DNA of 64,000 nucleotides from Acidobacteria bacterium SCN 69-37 (GTDB taxonomy: Bacteria > Acidobacteriota > Vicinamibacteria > Vicinamibacterales > SCN-69-37): positions 207,351 to 271,350 of the forward strand of contig MEDJ01000020.1 in NCBI GenBank assembly GCA_001724025.1, in the 5' to 3' direction. Position numbers and translations under genes: made by a program. The notes beneath the pieces were generated by a model, which saw only the letters and a program-made list of their open reading frames with translations, did not search any database and was not told the origin of the DNA. Positions 10,606-18,820 of the stretch are shown piece by piece (within the stretch, counting starts at the first letter, position 1; the number at the start of each line of letters is the position of its first letter).

Positions 10606-12089
10606 CATCCGCGGAAGCCGCGCGGCGGCCGCTGTCGATCGAGACGACCGTCGACGACGAGCACGACCTGTTCCGGAACGAACTGGCGAGCGTGGCGCCG
10701 GACGGCCGGCGGCGATGGATCTACGCCCGCCAGCCGTCGGGCCGCTTCTATCGCTGGCGGTCGTGGCTGAGCTGGGGCCTGCTCGCGTTCCTGGTCCTCG
10801 CGCCGTTCGTGCGCGTCAACGGCCTGCCGCTGCTCATGTTCAACGTGATCGAGCGGAAGTTCGTGTTCTTCGGCCTGCTGTTCTGGCCGCAGGACTTCTA
10901 CATGGTGGTGCTCGTCGCGCTGGCCGTGCTCGTCACGCTCATGCTCTCGACCGTCACGGTGGGGCGCGTCTGGTGCGGCTGGCTCTGCCCGCAGACCATC
11001 TTCATGGAAATGCTGTTCCGGAAGATCGAATACCTGATCGACGGGTCGGCCGAACAGCAGCTGCGGCGATCGCGCGGGCCGTGGACGGCCGGGCGGGTCG
11101 TCCGGACCGGCACCAAGCTGACGATCTTCTACGTGCTCTCGTTCGCGATCGCCAACGTCTTCCTGGCCTACATCATCGGATCGGACGCGCTGTGGGCGAT
11201 CATCACGGATCCGCCCTCGCAGCACGTCGTCGGGCTGACGGTCATCGTGATTTTCAGCTTCGTGTTCTTCCTGGTGTTCGCGCGCTTCCGCGAGCAGGCC
11301 TGCGTGCTGGCCTGTCCGTACGGGCGGGTGATGTCGTCGCTCATCGATCGGCAGACGATCACCGTGACATACGACTTCGCGCGCGGGGAACCTCGCGCGC
11401 GGCTGGTGAAGGGCGCGGCGGCGGTGCCCGACGCCGGCGACTGCATCGACTGCCACCAGTGCGTGACCGTGTGCCCGACGGGCATCGACATCCGCAACGG
11501 CGTCCAGCTCGAGTGCGTGAACTGCACGGCGTGCATCGATGCGTGCGATGCCGTCATGGACCGCGTCCAGCGGCCGCGCGGCCTGATCCGGCTCACGTCG
11601 CACGAGGCGGTCGTCGACGGTCGGCTGCGCTGGCTCACGCCGCGATCAGCCGCGTATGCGGTCGTGTGGGTGGGGCTGATGACGGCGGTGACGTGGATCG
11701 TGGCGTCGCGGTCCGCGCTCGATGTCACGACGCTGCGGCAGCCGGGCACGCTCTATGCGGATCTCGGTGACGGCCGCGTCGGCAATTTCTACAACGTGCA
11801 GGTGTTCAACCGCACAGGCGATCTCCGGCCGTTCGAGATTCATGCGCTCGAGCCGGCGGGCGCGTCGGTGACGCCGCTCGGGCTGACGGCCGAGATCGGG
11901 CCGCACGCGCTGCTCGAGGGCCGCGTCCTCGTCGCCCTGCCGCTGGCCTCGCTCGAGGGGCACCAGAGCGTGCCCGTTCGCTTCGAGGTGCGCACGGGCG
12001 GGACCGTGATTCAGACGCTGTCGTCGGCGTTCGTCGGTCCGCCCACGCGGAACGGCACGCGCGGCACGAGCGGGAGCGGGGGACAGTGA
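10596..12089 (+). CDS. ccoG: Cbb3 accessory iron-sulfur membrane protein CcoG
   Basis: 497 aa. Several membrane helices surround GRVWCGWLCPQTIFME, then two ferredoxin-type clusters appear (CIDCHQCVTVCPTGIDIRNG and ECVNCTACIDACDAVM), followed by an IgG-like C-terminal domain. This is the RdxA/FixG/CcoG family, in which CcoG acts as a cupric reductase supplying Cu(I) to the oxidase. It overlaps ccoP by 10 bases and its stop touches the ccoH start, consistent with one transcript. Confidence 0.93.
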   Translation: MSMTSAEAARRPLSIETTVDDEHDLFRNELASVAPDGRRRWIYARQPSGRFYRWRSWLSWGLLAFLVLAPFVRVNGLPLLMFNVIERKFVFFGLLFWPQDFYMVVLVALAVLVTLMLSTVTVGRVWCGWLCPQTIFMEMLFRKIEYLIDGSAEQQLRRSRGPWTAGRVVRTGTKLTIFYVLSFAIANVFLAYIIGSDALWAIITDPPSQHVVGLTVIVIFSFVFFLVFARFREQACVLACPYGRVMSSLIDRQTITVTYDFARGEPRARLVKGAAAVPDAGDCIDCHQCVTVCPTGIDIRNGVQLECVNCTACIDACDAVMDRVQRPRGLIRLTSHEAVVDGRLRWLTPRSAAYAVVWVGLMTAVTWIVASRSALDVTTLRQPGTLYADLGDGRVGNFYNVQVFNRTGDLRPFEIHALEPAGASVTPLGLTAEIGPHALLEGRVLVALPLASLEGHQSVPVRFEVRTGGTVIQTLSSAFVGPPTRNGTRGTSGSGGQ

Positions 12090-12547
12090 TGAAGCTGCGA
12101 CTGCACTGGGGCCTGGCCGTGGCGCTCGTCTATACCGCGTTTGCGGCGGCGACCGTCGGATTCGTGGTGTTCGCCGTCGCGCACCCGGCCGCGCTGGTCA
12201 GCGACGACTACTATCAGCAGGCACTCCGCCACGATCAACGCATCGCGGCCACGGCCAACGCGCGCGCGGTGGCCGCCTCGCTGCAGGTGGGACGAGAGGC
12301 GTCGGGCGCGCTCGTGGCCACGCTGCATCTGCCGGCGGCGCACCACGGCCGGAGCACCGGCCACATCACCTGGTACCGGCCCTCGGATGCGACGTCCGAT
12401 CGGCAGATCCCGCTCGACGTCGACGGCGACGGGAACCAGCGCCTGCCGCTGACAGGCGTGGCGGCCGGCCGCTGGCGCGTCCAGGTGGCGTGGGAGGTGG
12501 ACGGACAGCCGTACCACTTCGAACAGGTCGTGACGGTGACGCCGTGA
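12089..12547 (+). CDS. ccoH: Cbb3 assembly protein CcoH (FixH family)
   Basis: 152 aa with an N-terminal membrane anchor (LAVALVYTAFAAATVGFVVF) and the FixH hallmark DDYYQQALRHDQRI just outside it, followed by a small beta-rich domain. CcoH is needed for stable assembly of cbb3 oxidase. The ATG overlaps the ccoG stop; a GTG one codon upstream is an alternative start. Its stop overlaps the next gene (GTGA). Confidence 0.85.
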   Translation: MKLRLHWGLAVALVYTAFAAATVGFVVFAVAHPAALVSDDYYQQALRHDQRIAATANARAVAASLQVGREASGALVATLHLPAAHHGRSTGHITWYRPSDATSDRQIPLDVDGDGNQRLPLTGVAAGRWRVQVAWEVDGQPYHFEQVVTVTP

Positions 12548-13236
12548 CGTCGCTGCTGACCGGCGGGCTGCTGGGCCTGGCCGGCAGCCTGCACTGCCTC
12601 GCGATGTGCGGACCACTCGTGGCCGCGGTGTCGCCATCGCTCGGACGAGGACCGACGATCGCGTGGTATCAGGCTGGCCGGATTGGCGTCTACGCGGCCA
12701 TCGGTGCGCTGGCGGGCCTGGCCGGTCGGCTGGCCGTGTTGTCAGGCGCAGGACGGTGGCTCGCGGTCGCTGCCGGAATCGTGATGCTGCTGTCGGCGTT
12801 CGGTCGGCTGCCCGTGGCGTCGGCCATGTTCGGGCGGGCCGTGACGTCGCGCCTCGGCCGTGTGGTCGGGCGGGTGAGTGCACGGGGGCGACGACGACCG
12901 TGGCTGGCAGCTCTCGGCCTCGGCGCGGTCAACGGTCTGCTGCCGTGTGGCCTCGTCTATGCGGCCGCGCTGGTGGCGGTGTCGACGGGCTCGATCGCGA
13001 TGGCGGTGCCGACGATGATCCTCTTCGGGATCGGGACGCTGCCGGCCATCGTGCTGGCGTGGTACTCGGTGACGTTCGTCCCGGCGAGCCTGCGCCGGCG
13101 GCTGCACGTCGTCACGCCGATCGCCGTGGGGCTGGTGGGACTGCTGCTGATCGGGCGAGGGCTCGGTGTCGGGCACGTGCACGGCGACGATGCGCCCGGG
13201 CCGGTGACGGAACACCACGCCGCGCACGGGCCGTGA
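12544..13236 (+). CDS. SafE/TauE-like multi-helix protein of the cbb3 operon
   Basis: 230 aa, six or so hydrophobic segments, with the N-terminal signature GSLHCLAMCGPL and a second half containing GLLPCGLVYAA. This is the DsbD-like 'sulfite exporter TauE/SafE' subgroup that regularly follows ccoH. A part in copper or redox handling during oxidase maturation is likely but unproven. The GTG start overlaps the ccoH stop. The C-terminus is His-rich (GVGHVHGDD...EHHAAHGP), which could bind metal. Last gene of the cbb3 operon. Confidence 0.75.
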   Translation: MTSLLTGGLLGLAGSLHCLAMCGPLVAAVSPSLGRGPTIAWYQAGRIGVYAAIGALAGLAGRLAVLSGAGRWLAVAAGIVMLLSAFGRLPVASAMFGRAVTSRLGRVVGRVSARGRRRPWLAALGLGAVNGLLPCGLVYAAALVAVSTGSIAMAVPTMILFGIGTLPAIVLAWYSVTFVPASLRRRLHVVTPIAVGLVGLLLIGRGLGVGHVHGDDAPGPVTEHHAAHGP

Positions 13237-13242
13237 TCGCGG

Positions 13243-14595
13243 CTACTGCTGCAGCTTGAACTTCTCGATGCGGTAGTTGATCTGATCGCGGTTCAGGCCC
13301 AGGAGCTTCGCGGCGCGCGTCCGGTTCCAGTCCACGCGATCGAGCGCCTGGCGGACGAGGTCGCGCTCGACCTGCTCGAGGACCACGCCGTCGGCCGGCA
13401 ACTGGAATCCCTGGGTGCCGCTGCGCGCGTGCGCCATGGGGAAGTCGATGGGCTCGAGCAGGTCGCCGGTGGCGAGCAGCATCGCGCGTTCGACGACGTT
13501 GCGCAATTCGCGGACGTTGCCGGGCCAGCTGTGGCTGCGCAGCAGCGTGAGGGCGGCGGGTGAGATGCCCGCGATGTTCTTCTTGAACTCGCGGTTGAAG
13601 GTATCGATGTAGAACCTGACGAGCGCCTCGACGTCCTCGAGGTGCGCGCGCAGCGGCGGCAGGCGCAGCGGCAGCACGTTGAGACGATAGAAGAGGTCCT
13701 CGCGGAAGCGCCCCGCGCTCACCTCGTCCTCGAGCGTCCGGTTGGTGGCGGCCACGACGCGCACGTCGACGCGGATGTCGGCGCTGCCGCCCACGCGGCG
13801 GAAGGCCTTTTCTTCGAGGAAGCGGAGGATCTTGGCCTGGAGCGGCGGGGTCATCTCGCCGATTTCGTCCAGGAACACGGTCCCGCCGTCGGCCTGTTCG
13901 AACAGCCCGCGCTTCTGCTGCCGTGCGTCCGTGAAGGCGCCGCGTTCGTAGCCGAACAGTTCGCTCTCGAGGAGCGTCTCGGGGAGCGCCGAGCAGGTGA
14001 TGTTCACGAACGGCTTCGAGGCGCGGCTGCTCGTGTAGTGGAGGATCTTCGCCGTCAGATCCTTGCCCGTGCCGCTCTCGCCGGTGAGCAGGACCGTCGA
14101 TGCGGGACTCGCGGCGATACGCGCCAGCAGCGCCTTGAACTCGCGCATTTCCCGCGCGTCGCCGACCAGGTGATCGAGCCGGTACGGCGCCGCCTGCGAC
14201 TGGTGCAGGCGCCGCACCTCGCGGCGCAGCCGGGTCGTCTCGAGCGCCTGCTCGACCATGACAACGAGGGCCTCGAGATCGAACGGCTTGTTCGCGAAGT
14301 GATACGCGCCGAGCTTCATCGCCTGCACGGCCGTGTCGACGCTGGCATAGGCCGTCAGCAGGATGACGATGATGTCCGGGTAGCTCTGCTTGAGCTGCGT
14401 CAGGACCTGGATGCCGTCGATATCGGGCAGGCGGAAGTCGACGATGGCGAGGTCGATACCGGCGGCGGCCTCGGCCAGGCCGCTCCGGCCGTCTTCGGCC
14501 TCGACGACCTCGTAGCCGGCGGCCTGGAGGCGCCGGGCAATCGATCGCCGGATCAGGAGTTCATCGTCGATGACGAGCAGGGTTTCGTGTGCCAT
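13243..14595 (-). CDS. NtrC-family response regulator (REC - AAA+ - Fis HTH)
   Basis: 450 aa. A receiver domain lies at about 5-115 (DDE acidic pocket, phospho-Asp in AIVDFRLPD, Lys in ANKPFD). The AAA+ domain follows with GESGTGKD Walker [13 protein letters not shown]alker B and R-finger region, and a C-terminal Fis-type helix-turn-helix ([21 protein letters not shown]). It should activate sigma-54 polymerase when phosphorylated. The sigma-54 contact loop reads GAFTDA rather than GAFTGA. It is convergent with the cbb3 operon (7 bases apart) and divergent from the PAS kinase, so a cognate pair is likely. Start chosen at [11 protein letters not shown], as a longer frame upstream has no receiver-like sequence. 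Confidence 0.9.
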   Translation of the reverse strand: MAHETLLVIDDELLIRRSIARRLQAAGYEVVEAEDGRSGLAEAAAGIDLAIVDFRLPDIDGIQVLTQLKQSYPDIIVILLTAYASVDTAVQAMKLGAYHFANKPFDLEALVVMVEQALETTRLRREVRRLHQSQAAPYRLDHLVGDAREMREFKALLARIAASPASTVLLTGESGTGKDLTAKILHYTSSRASKPFVNITCSALPETLLESELFGYERGAFTDARQQKRGLFEQADGGTVFLDEIGEMTPPLQAKILRFLEEKAFRRVGGSADIRVDVRVVAATNRTLEDEVSAGRFREDLFYRLNVLPLRLPPLRAHLEDVEALVRFYIDTFNREFKKNIAGISPAALTLLRSHSWPGNVRELRNVVERAMLLATGDLLEPIDFPMAHARSGTQGFQLPADGVVLEQVERDLVRQALDRVDWNRTRAAKLLGLNRDQINYRIEKFKLQQ

Positions 14596-14639
14596 GAGTC
14601 GAACGGGACCGGGCGGGTCCTGAGGTAGTATCGGCGCTG

Positions 14640-15788
14640 GTGCCCCTGCCGGGCAACGGCCCGATGCGGGCGGCGGCAGGCCGTCAGCCCATGATGATCG
14701 ACGATTCGCGCGCACGCGACGCGCCCCTGCCGTCCACGAACGAGCTCGAGCACATCCGCTACGCGCTCGATCAGTCCGCGATCGTCGCCACGACGGACGT
14801 CCGCGGCCGGATCACGTACGTCAACGACAAGTTCTGCCAGATTTCCGGCTACACGCGCGAGGAACTGCTCGGCCGCGATCATCGCGTGGTGAACTCGGGC
14901 TATCACGGCCGGGCCTTCATTCGCGATCTGTGGCAGACGATTGCCCGCGGCCAGGTCTGGCGCGGTGAACTCCGCAACCGGACGAAGCACGGCACGTTCT
15001 ACTGGGTCGATACGACGATCGTGCCGTTCCTCGACGAGGGCGGCCGGCCGTGGCAATACATGGCCATCCGCTACGACATCACCGATCGCAAGCGGAACGA
15101 ACAGCGGCTGCGCGAACAGGCGACGCTGGCGAGCCTCGGCGAGATGGCGGCGGTGGTGGCGCACGAGGTGCGGAATCCGCTGGCCGGCATCCGGGGCGGC
15201 GTGCAGTTGCTCGAGTCGTACCTGCCCGCCGAGCCGGCGGAGGCCCACGAGTTCGTGCGCGCGATCTGCGATCGGATCGACTCGCTGAACGTGGCCATCA
15301 CCGATCTGCTCGAATTCGCACGGCTGCGCGAGCCGCGGATGGGGCCGGTCGACGTCACCGTCCTGATATCCGACGTCGTCAAGTCGTTGCAGTACGACAA
15401 GGCGCTGACGGGCGTGACGTGGCAGGTGCGCGCGCCCGAGTCGGTGACCCTGCTGGCTGACGTCGATCAACTCCGTCTGCTATTCACGAACCTCGCGATC
15501 AATGCCGCCCAGGCCGCCGGTGCCACGGGACACGTGTGGATCGAGGCGACGCAGGGGGACGGTGCGTGCGTGGTCACGGTGAGCGACGACGGCCCCGGTC
15601 TGCCACCCGAGGCGCTGGCGCGCGCCTTCGAGCCGTTCTTCACGACGAAGACGCGGGGGGCCGGGCTGGGCCTGCCCACGGCGCGCCGGATCGTGGAGGC
15701 GCACCACGGCGAGATCAGCGTGCACGATCGCGACGGCGGCGGAGCGTCGGCGCGCGTGGTCCTGCCGCTGCGGACGCTGGCCGACTGA
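14640..15788 (+). CDS. PAS-domain sensor histidine kinase
   Basis: 382 aa if the GTG at 14640 is used; ATGs at 14664 and 14691 are alternatives and none has a clear ribosome site. One PAS domain (about 45-160: ITYVNDKFCQISGYTREELLG ... DITDRKRNEQ) precedes the dimerisation helix with the H box AHEVRNPLAGI and an HATPase_c domain with N box LAINAAQAA, DDGPGLPPE and GAGLGLP. There are no membrane segments, so it should sense a cytoplasmic signal. The PAS fold may bind haem or flavin, but no ligand residue is certain. It faces the NtrC-type regulator across 44 bases and is the likely partner. Confidence 0.88.
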   Translation: MPLPGNGPMRAAAGRQPMMIDDSRARDAPLPSTNELEHIRYALDQSAIVATTDVRGRITYVNDKFCQISGYTREELLGRDHRVVNSGYHGRAFIRDLWQTIARGQVWRGELRNRTKHGTFYWVDTTIVPFLDEGGRPWQYMAIRYDITDRKRNEQRLREQATLASLGEMAAVVAHEVRNPLAGIRGGVQLLESYLPAEPAEAHEFVRAICDRIDSLNVAITDLLEFARLREPRMGPVDVTVLISDVVKSLQYDKALTGVTWQVRAPESVTLLADVDQLRLLFTNLAINAAQAAGATGHVWIEATQGDGACVVTVSDDGPGLPPEALARAFEPFFTTKTRGAGLGLPTARRIVEAHHGEISVHDRDGGGASARVVLPLRTLAD

Positions 15789-15804
15789 CGGCACCGCGCG
15801 GCAC

Positions 15805-16332
15805 TCAGTGGCCGGACGCACCCGGCACCGACGACGATCCGGTGTCGGCGACGACGGTCAGGGCGTCTGGTGCGACGAACTCGCGTTCGTGGGCCCTGAC
15901 GGTCAGCACGGGGCACGGGGCCGATCGCACGACCTTCTGCGCGACGCTGCCGAGGAAGAACTCGGCCAGCCCGCCGCGACCGTGCGTGCCGACGATGATG
16001 ATGTCGGCGCGGACCTCGGCGGCGTAGTCGAGGATGGCGCGCGCCGGTGTCGACGAGGTGAGCAGCATCGGCCTGACGGTCAGCGTCCGCTTGTCATCGT
16101 CGGTGACGAGCGCGGCGAGCGAGGCGGCAGCCTCGGCGTTGAGCTGCGCCTGGATCTTCGTCAGGTCCATGGGAATCTCGCTGACGGGCGCCGATGTCGC
16201 CAGGTCGTTGACCACGTGGACCAGGTGCAGGGTGGCCGAGAAGGCGCGTGCGAAGTTGCGGCCGTAGACCAGCGCCACGCCGGCCGGATCGCCGAAGTCG
16301 GTCGCAACCACGATCTCTTTGATGGCAATCAT
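15805..16332 (-). CDS. Universal stress protein (single domain)
   Basis: 175 aa, one UspA domain (MIAIKEIVVATDFGD ... GTHGRGGLAEFFLGS ... CPVLTV) with the ATP-binding G-x2-G-x9-G-S signature, plus a 25-residue polar tail. The ATG at 16332 has GAGGAG eight bases upstream; longer in-frame starts are rejected because the extra residues are not USP-like. It ends 16 bases from the PAS kinase stop (convergent). The upstream region holds a very good sigma-54 promoter and two candidate activator sites shared with the cbb3 operon and the first USP gene. Confidence 0.87.
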   Translation of the reverse strand: MIAIKEIVVATDFGDPAGVALVYGRNFARAFSATLHLVHVVNDLATSAPVSEIPMDLTKIQAQLNAEAAASLAALVTDDDKRTLTVRPMLLTSSTPARAILDYAAEVRADIIIVGTHGRGGLAEFFLGSVAQKVVRSAPCPVLTVRAHEREFVAPDALTVVADTGSSSVPGASGH

Positions 16333-16383
16333 GCTCGTACTCCTCGGAGGGCCGCTCCCCGGGGCAGCCGCCGCGTGGACCAC

Positions 16384-16399
16384 AGCACGTCGCGTGCCA
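16384..16399 (-). promoter_or_regulatory. Sigma-54 (-24/-12) promoter of the second USP gene
   Basis: On the minus strand TGGCACGCGACGTGCT. The -24 element TGGCAC is perfect, the -12 element GTGCT has one mismatch to TTGCW, and GG-N10-GC is kept. Predicted start near 16373, giving a 40-base leader before the ATG at 16332. It shares TGGCxCGCGAC/G with the promoter at 1580-1595. Confidence 0.65.
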
Positions 16400-16450
16400 C
16401 CGGGGGACTCCCTCCACCCTACCACCGGCAGATACGCCCGGTCGGGGTGC

Positions 16451-16486
16451 GGCCGGATTTTCTGCGAAGTCGCGGGATTTTTCCGG
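16451..16486. promoter_or_regulatory. Two tandem candidate activator (UAS) sites
   Basis: GGCCGGATTTTCTGCG (16451-16466) matches the ccoI site at 12 of 16 positions, and CGCGGGATTTTTCCGG (16471-16486) shares its first eight bases and the TTCCG core. The centres are 20 bases apart (two helical turns), about 86 and 106 bases before the predicted sigma-54 start. Confidence 0.4.
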
Positions 16487-16600
16487 ATGTGAGGCGCAGG
16501 ACGCGCGGGTGACTGGCGCGTCCCGTCACCGACGGATAGGATCGGCAGCACGCGACACCAGGCGAGGCAGCGACGACGCGGCCGGATGAGGGAGGATGCG

Positions 16601-17575
16601 GTGAGACGGAGAGTGCTGGGAACGACGGGATTCGAGATTTCCACGATCGGGCTGGGATCGTGGGCGATTGGCGGGGCGATGTGGGGCGGGCAGGACGATG
16701 CGGCGAGCCTCGAGGCGATCGCGGCGGCCGTCGATCACGGCGTGAACTGGATCGACACGGCGCCAATCTACGGATCCGGCCACTCGGAGGTCATCGTCGG
16801 ACGGGCGCTGAAGACGCTGCCAGCCTCGCGCCGGCCGCTCGTGTTCACGAAATTCGGGTTGGGGCAGGACAGCGATCATCCCACGCGGTCGGCCTCGCGC
16901 GCCGAGGTCCTGGCCGAGTGCGACGCCAGCCTCCAGCGGCTCGGCGTCGATCGGATCGATCTGTATCAGCTGCACTGGCCCGTCGATCAGCCCGTCGAGG
17001 AGACGGCCCGGGCCTGCGCGGACCTGCTGGCGGCCGGCAAGATCCGGACGATCGGCGTGTCGAACTTCAGCGTCGCGCAACTCGAGGCGTGGCGCGCGAC
17101 GGGCGTGCCGCTCCACACGCTGCAGTCGCCCTTCAGCGTGCTGCGGCCGGCCGTGGCGTCTGAGCAGCTGCCATGGTGCGCGACGCACGACGTGGGCGTG
17201 ATCGCCTACTCGCCGCTGCTGCGCGGGATGCTGTTCGGCACGTGGGGGCGCGACAAGACGTTCCCGTCCGACGACACGCGGTCCGCGCACAAGGACTACT
17301 CGGGGGCGCGGTTCCAGCGGCACCTGGACGCCCTCGACGAGTTGAAGGCGCTGGCCGCGTCGTGGGGCCTCAGCTGCCCGCAACTCTGTGTCGGCGTCCT
17401 GCTGCGCACGCCCGGGCTCACGGGCTGCATCGTCGGGGCGCGCAACGTCCGTCAGGGATCGGTGATCGCCAGCCTCGGCGTGGACGTGACGCAGGAGCAG
17501 GCCGACCAGGTATGGGCCATCGTCGGGCGGCTCCAGACGGATCTGGAGACGATCAGTCCAGCATCGCCCCGATGA
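16601..17575 (+). CDS. Aldo/keto reductase
   Basis: 324 aa TIM-barrel oxidoreductase. The catalytic set is visible: Asp and Tyr in DTAPIYGSGHSE, Lys in VFTKFG and His in LYQLHWPVDQP; the NADPH-binding end has GCIVGARNVRQ. It resembles the YajO/Tas-type group; the substrate is unknown. The GTG at 16601 is chosen because GGAGG precedes it by five bases; an ATG at 16586 lacks a ribosome site. The last 23 bases overlap the convergent DUF4870 gene. Confidence 0.85.
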   Translation: MRRRVLGTTGFEISTIGLGSWAIGGAMWGGQDDAASLEAIAAAVDHGVNWIDTAPIYGSGHSEVIVGRALKTLPASRRPLVFTKFGLGQDSDHPTRSASRAEVLAECDASLQRLGVDRIDLYQLHWPVDQPVEETARACADLLAAGKIRTIGVSNFSVAQLEAWRATGVPLHTLQSPFSVLRPAVASEQLPWCATHDVGVIAYSPLLRGMLFGTWGRDKTFPSDDTRSAHKDYSGARFQRHLDALDELKALAASWGLSCPQLCVGVLLRTPGLTGCIVGARNVRQGSVIASLGVDVTQEQADQVWAIVGRLQTDLETISPASPR

Positions 17576-17936
17576 CGGGGTAGCGGTACAGCACGCCGTC
17601 GTTTGCCTTGACCGCGCCCACGATCGGGAGGATGAGGCAGACGACGGCCAGCGCGAGCCAGAACAGCAGGACGACGGGAATCAGGATCACCGTCAGCATC
17701 AGCACGGCCGAGAGCAGCACCACGACGAAGACGATGACGTTGAGGGCAATCGTCTGCTTGGCGATCGACGCGATGGCGGGGACGTCCTTCTTCACCATCC
17801 AGATGGCGATGGGCACGATGATGCCGGCGAACGGAATCAGGTAGCTGGCCAGACCGGACAGATGGGTGAGCGCCGCCAGCGAGCGGTGCTCCGGGCTGAT
17901 CGTCGCAACCGGGGTGAGCGTCTCCGTGGTGTCCAT
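17553..17936 (-). CDS. DUF4870 membrane protein
   Basis: 127 aa with three or four hydrophobic helices. The pattern LAALTHLSGLASYLIPFAGIIVPIAIW, then KKDVPAIASIAKQTIALN, is typical of DUF4870 (Tic20-like) proteins, whose function is not established. The ATG at 17936 has GGAGG just upstream. Its 3' end overlaps the aldo/keto reductase tail by 23 bases in convergent orientation. Confidence 0.8.
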   Translation of the reverse strand: MDTTETLTPVATISPEHRSLAALTHLSGLASYLIPFAGIIVPIAIWMVKKDVPAIASIAKQTIALNVIVFVVVLLSAVLMLTVILIPVVLLFWLALAVVCLILPIVGAVKANDGVLYRYPVIGAMLD

Positions 17937-18004
17937 AAGGCCTCCTGCCACCGTTGGGGGCTGCCGTGGCCCTCAGAGCATACGTCGAACGCGTCAGGAA
18001 ATTG

Positions 18005-18033
18005 TGGCGGGTGTGCGGGCGGTGCGCTACAAT
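18005..18033 (+). promoter_or_regulatory. Probable sigma-70 promoter of tRNA-Gly
   Basis: A good -10 hexamer TACAAT (18028-18033) lies 20 bases before the tRNA. The -35 is poor: TGGCGG at 17-bp spacing (18005-18010), or TTGTGG at 20-bp spacing (18002-18007). Start expected near 18040. Confidence 0.45.
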
Positions 18034-18052
18034 CGTCAGCGCCTTCCGGAAC

Positions 18053-18126
18053 GCGGGCTTAGCATAGTGGTAATGCTCTGGCTTCCCAAGCCAGCTAGAC
18101 GGGTTCGATTCCCGTAGCCCGCTCCA
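18053..18126 (+). tRNA. tRNA-Gly (CCC anticodon)
   Basis: A complete cloverleaf can be folded: acceptor gcgggct/agcccgc, anticodon stem ctggc/gccag around the loop ttCCCaa, and T stem-loop cgggTTCGATTcccg. The CCA end is encoded (18124-18126). Anticodon CCC reads GGG glycine codons. It stands alone, with pssA starting 38 bases later. Confidence 0.95.
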
Positions 18127-18164
18127 TCGCCACGTCGTCATTCTTCACGCGCTATGCTGTCGGC

Positions 18165-18794
18165 ATGTCCACGCCGCCGCGTCGGCCGCTGTCGATGATC
18201 CGATCGTACACGTGGGCCGACACGTTGACCATCGGCAACGCGAGCTGCGGCACCCTCTGCCTGTTCCTCTGTATCGATTACCTGGCGTTCGGCGACGTGC
18301 GCCGTGTCTGGATCGCGATCAGCCTCCTGCCGCTGGCCCTGCTGTTCGATGCGCTCGACGGGTACGTGGCGCGGCTGCACCGCACGCGCCCGTCGCTGCT
18401 CGGGGCCGATCTCGACTCGCTCGCCGACGTGATCTCGTTCGGCGTGGCGCCGGCCGCGCTCGGGTACACCCTCGGGCTGCGCGGCGGCTGGGACGTCGTC
18501 TGTCTCGTCTATTTCGTCGTGTGCGGCGTCAGCCGCCTGGCACGCTTCAACGTCACGTCATCGACGCTGACGGACTCGGCCACCGGCAAGGTGCGCTACT
18601 TCGAGGGCACGCCCATTCCGACCAGCATCCTGATTGTCGGCATGCTGGCCGTGGCGCTGTCGCTCGGCCACGTGCAGGCGGACATGTGGTTCGGGCACGT
18701 ACGGATCGGCCCGGCCACGCTGCACCCGTTCGCGCTCGTCTACGTGCTCAGCGGCAGCGCGATGATCAGCACGATCCGGATTCCGAAGCCCTGA
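18165..18794 (+). CDS. pssA: CDP-diacylglycerol-serine O-phosphatidyltransferase
   Basis: 209 aa integral membrane enzyme making phosphatidylserine from CDP-diacylglycerol and serine. The CDP-alcohol phosphotransferase motif is clear (DGYVAR ... GADLDSLADVISFG), with one more residue than usual between AR and G. Hydrophobic segments cover most of the rest. The start follows the tRNA with no clear ribosome site. The second gene of this family (pgsA, 21381) is nearby, so both main anionic and zwitterionic lipid branches are represented. Confidence 0.88.
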   Translation: MSTPPRRPLSMIRSYTWADTLTIGNASCGTLCLFLCIDYLAFGDVRRVWIAISLLPLALLFDALDGYVARLHRTRPSLLGADLDSLADVISFGVAPAALGYTLGLRGGWDVVCLVYFVVCGVSRLARFNVTSSTLTDSATGKVRYFEGTPIPTSILIVGMLAVALSLGHVQADMWFGHVRIGPATLHPFALVYVLSGSAMISTIRIPKP

Positions 18795-18820
18795 CGCCGC
18801 GCCAGACGGCGGCCCGTTGC

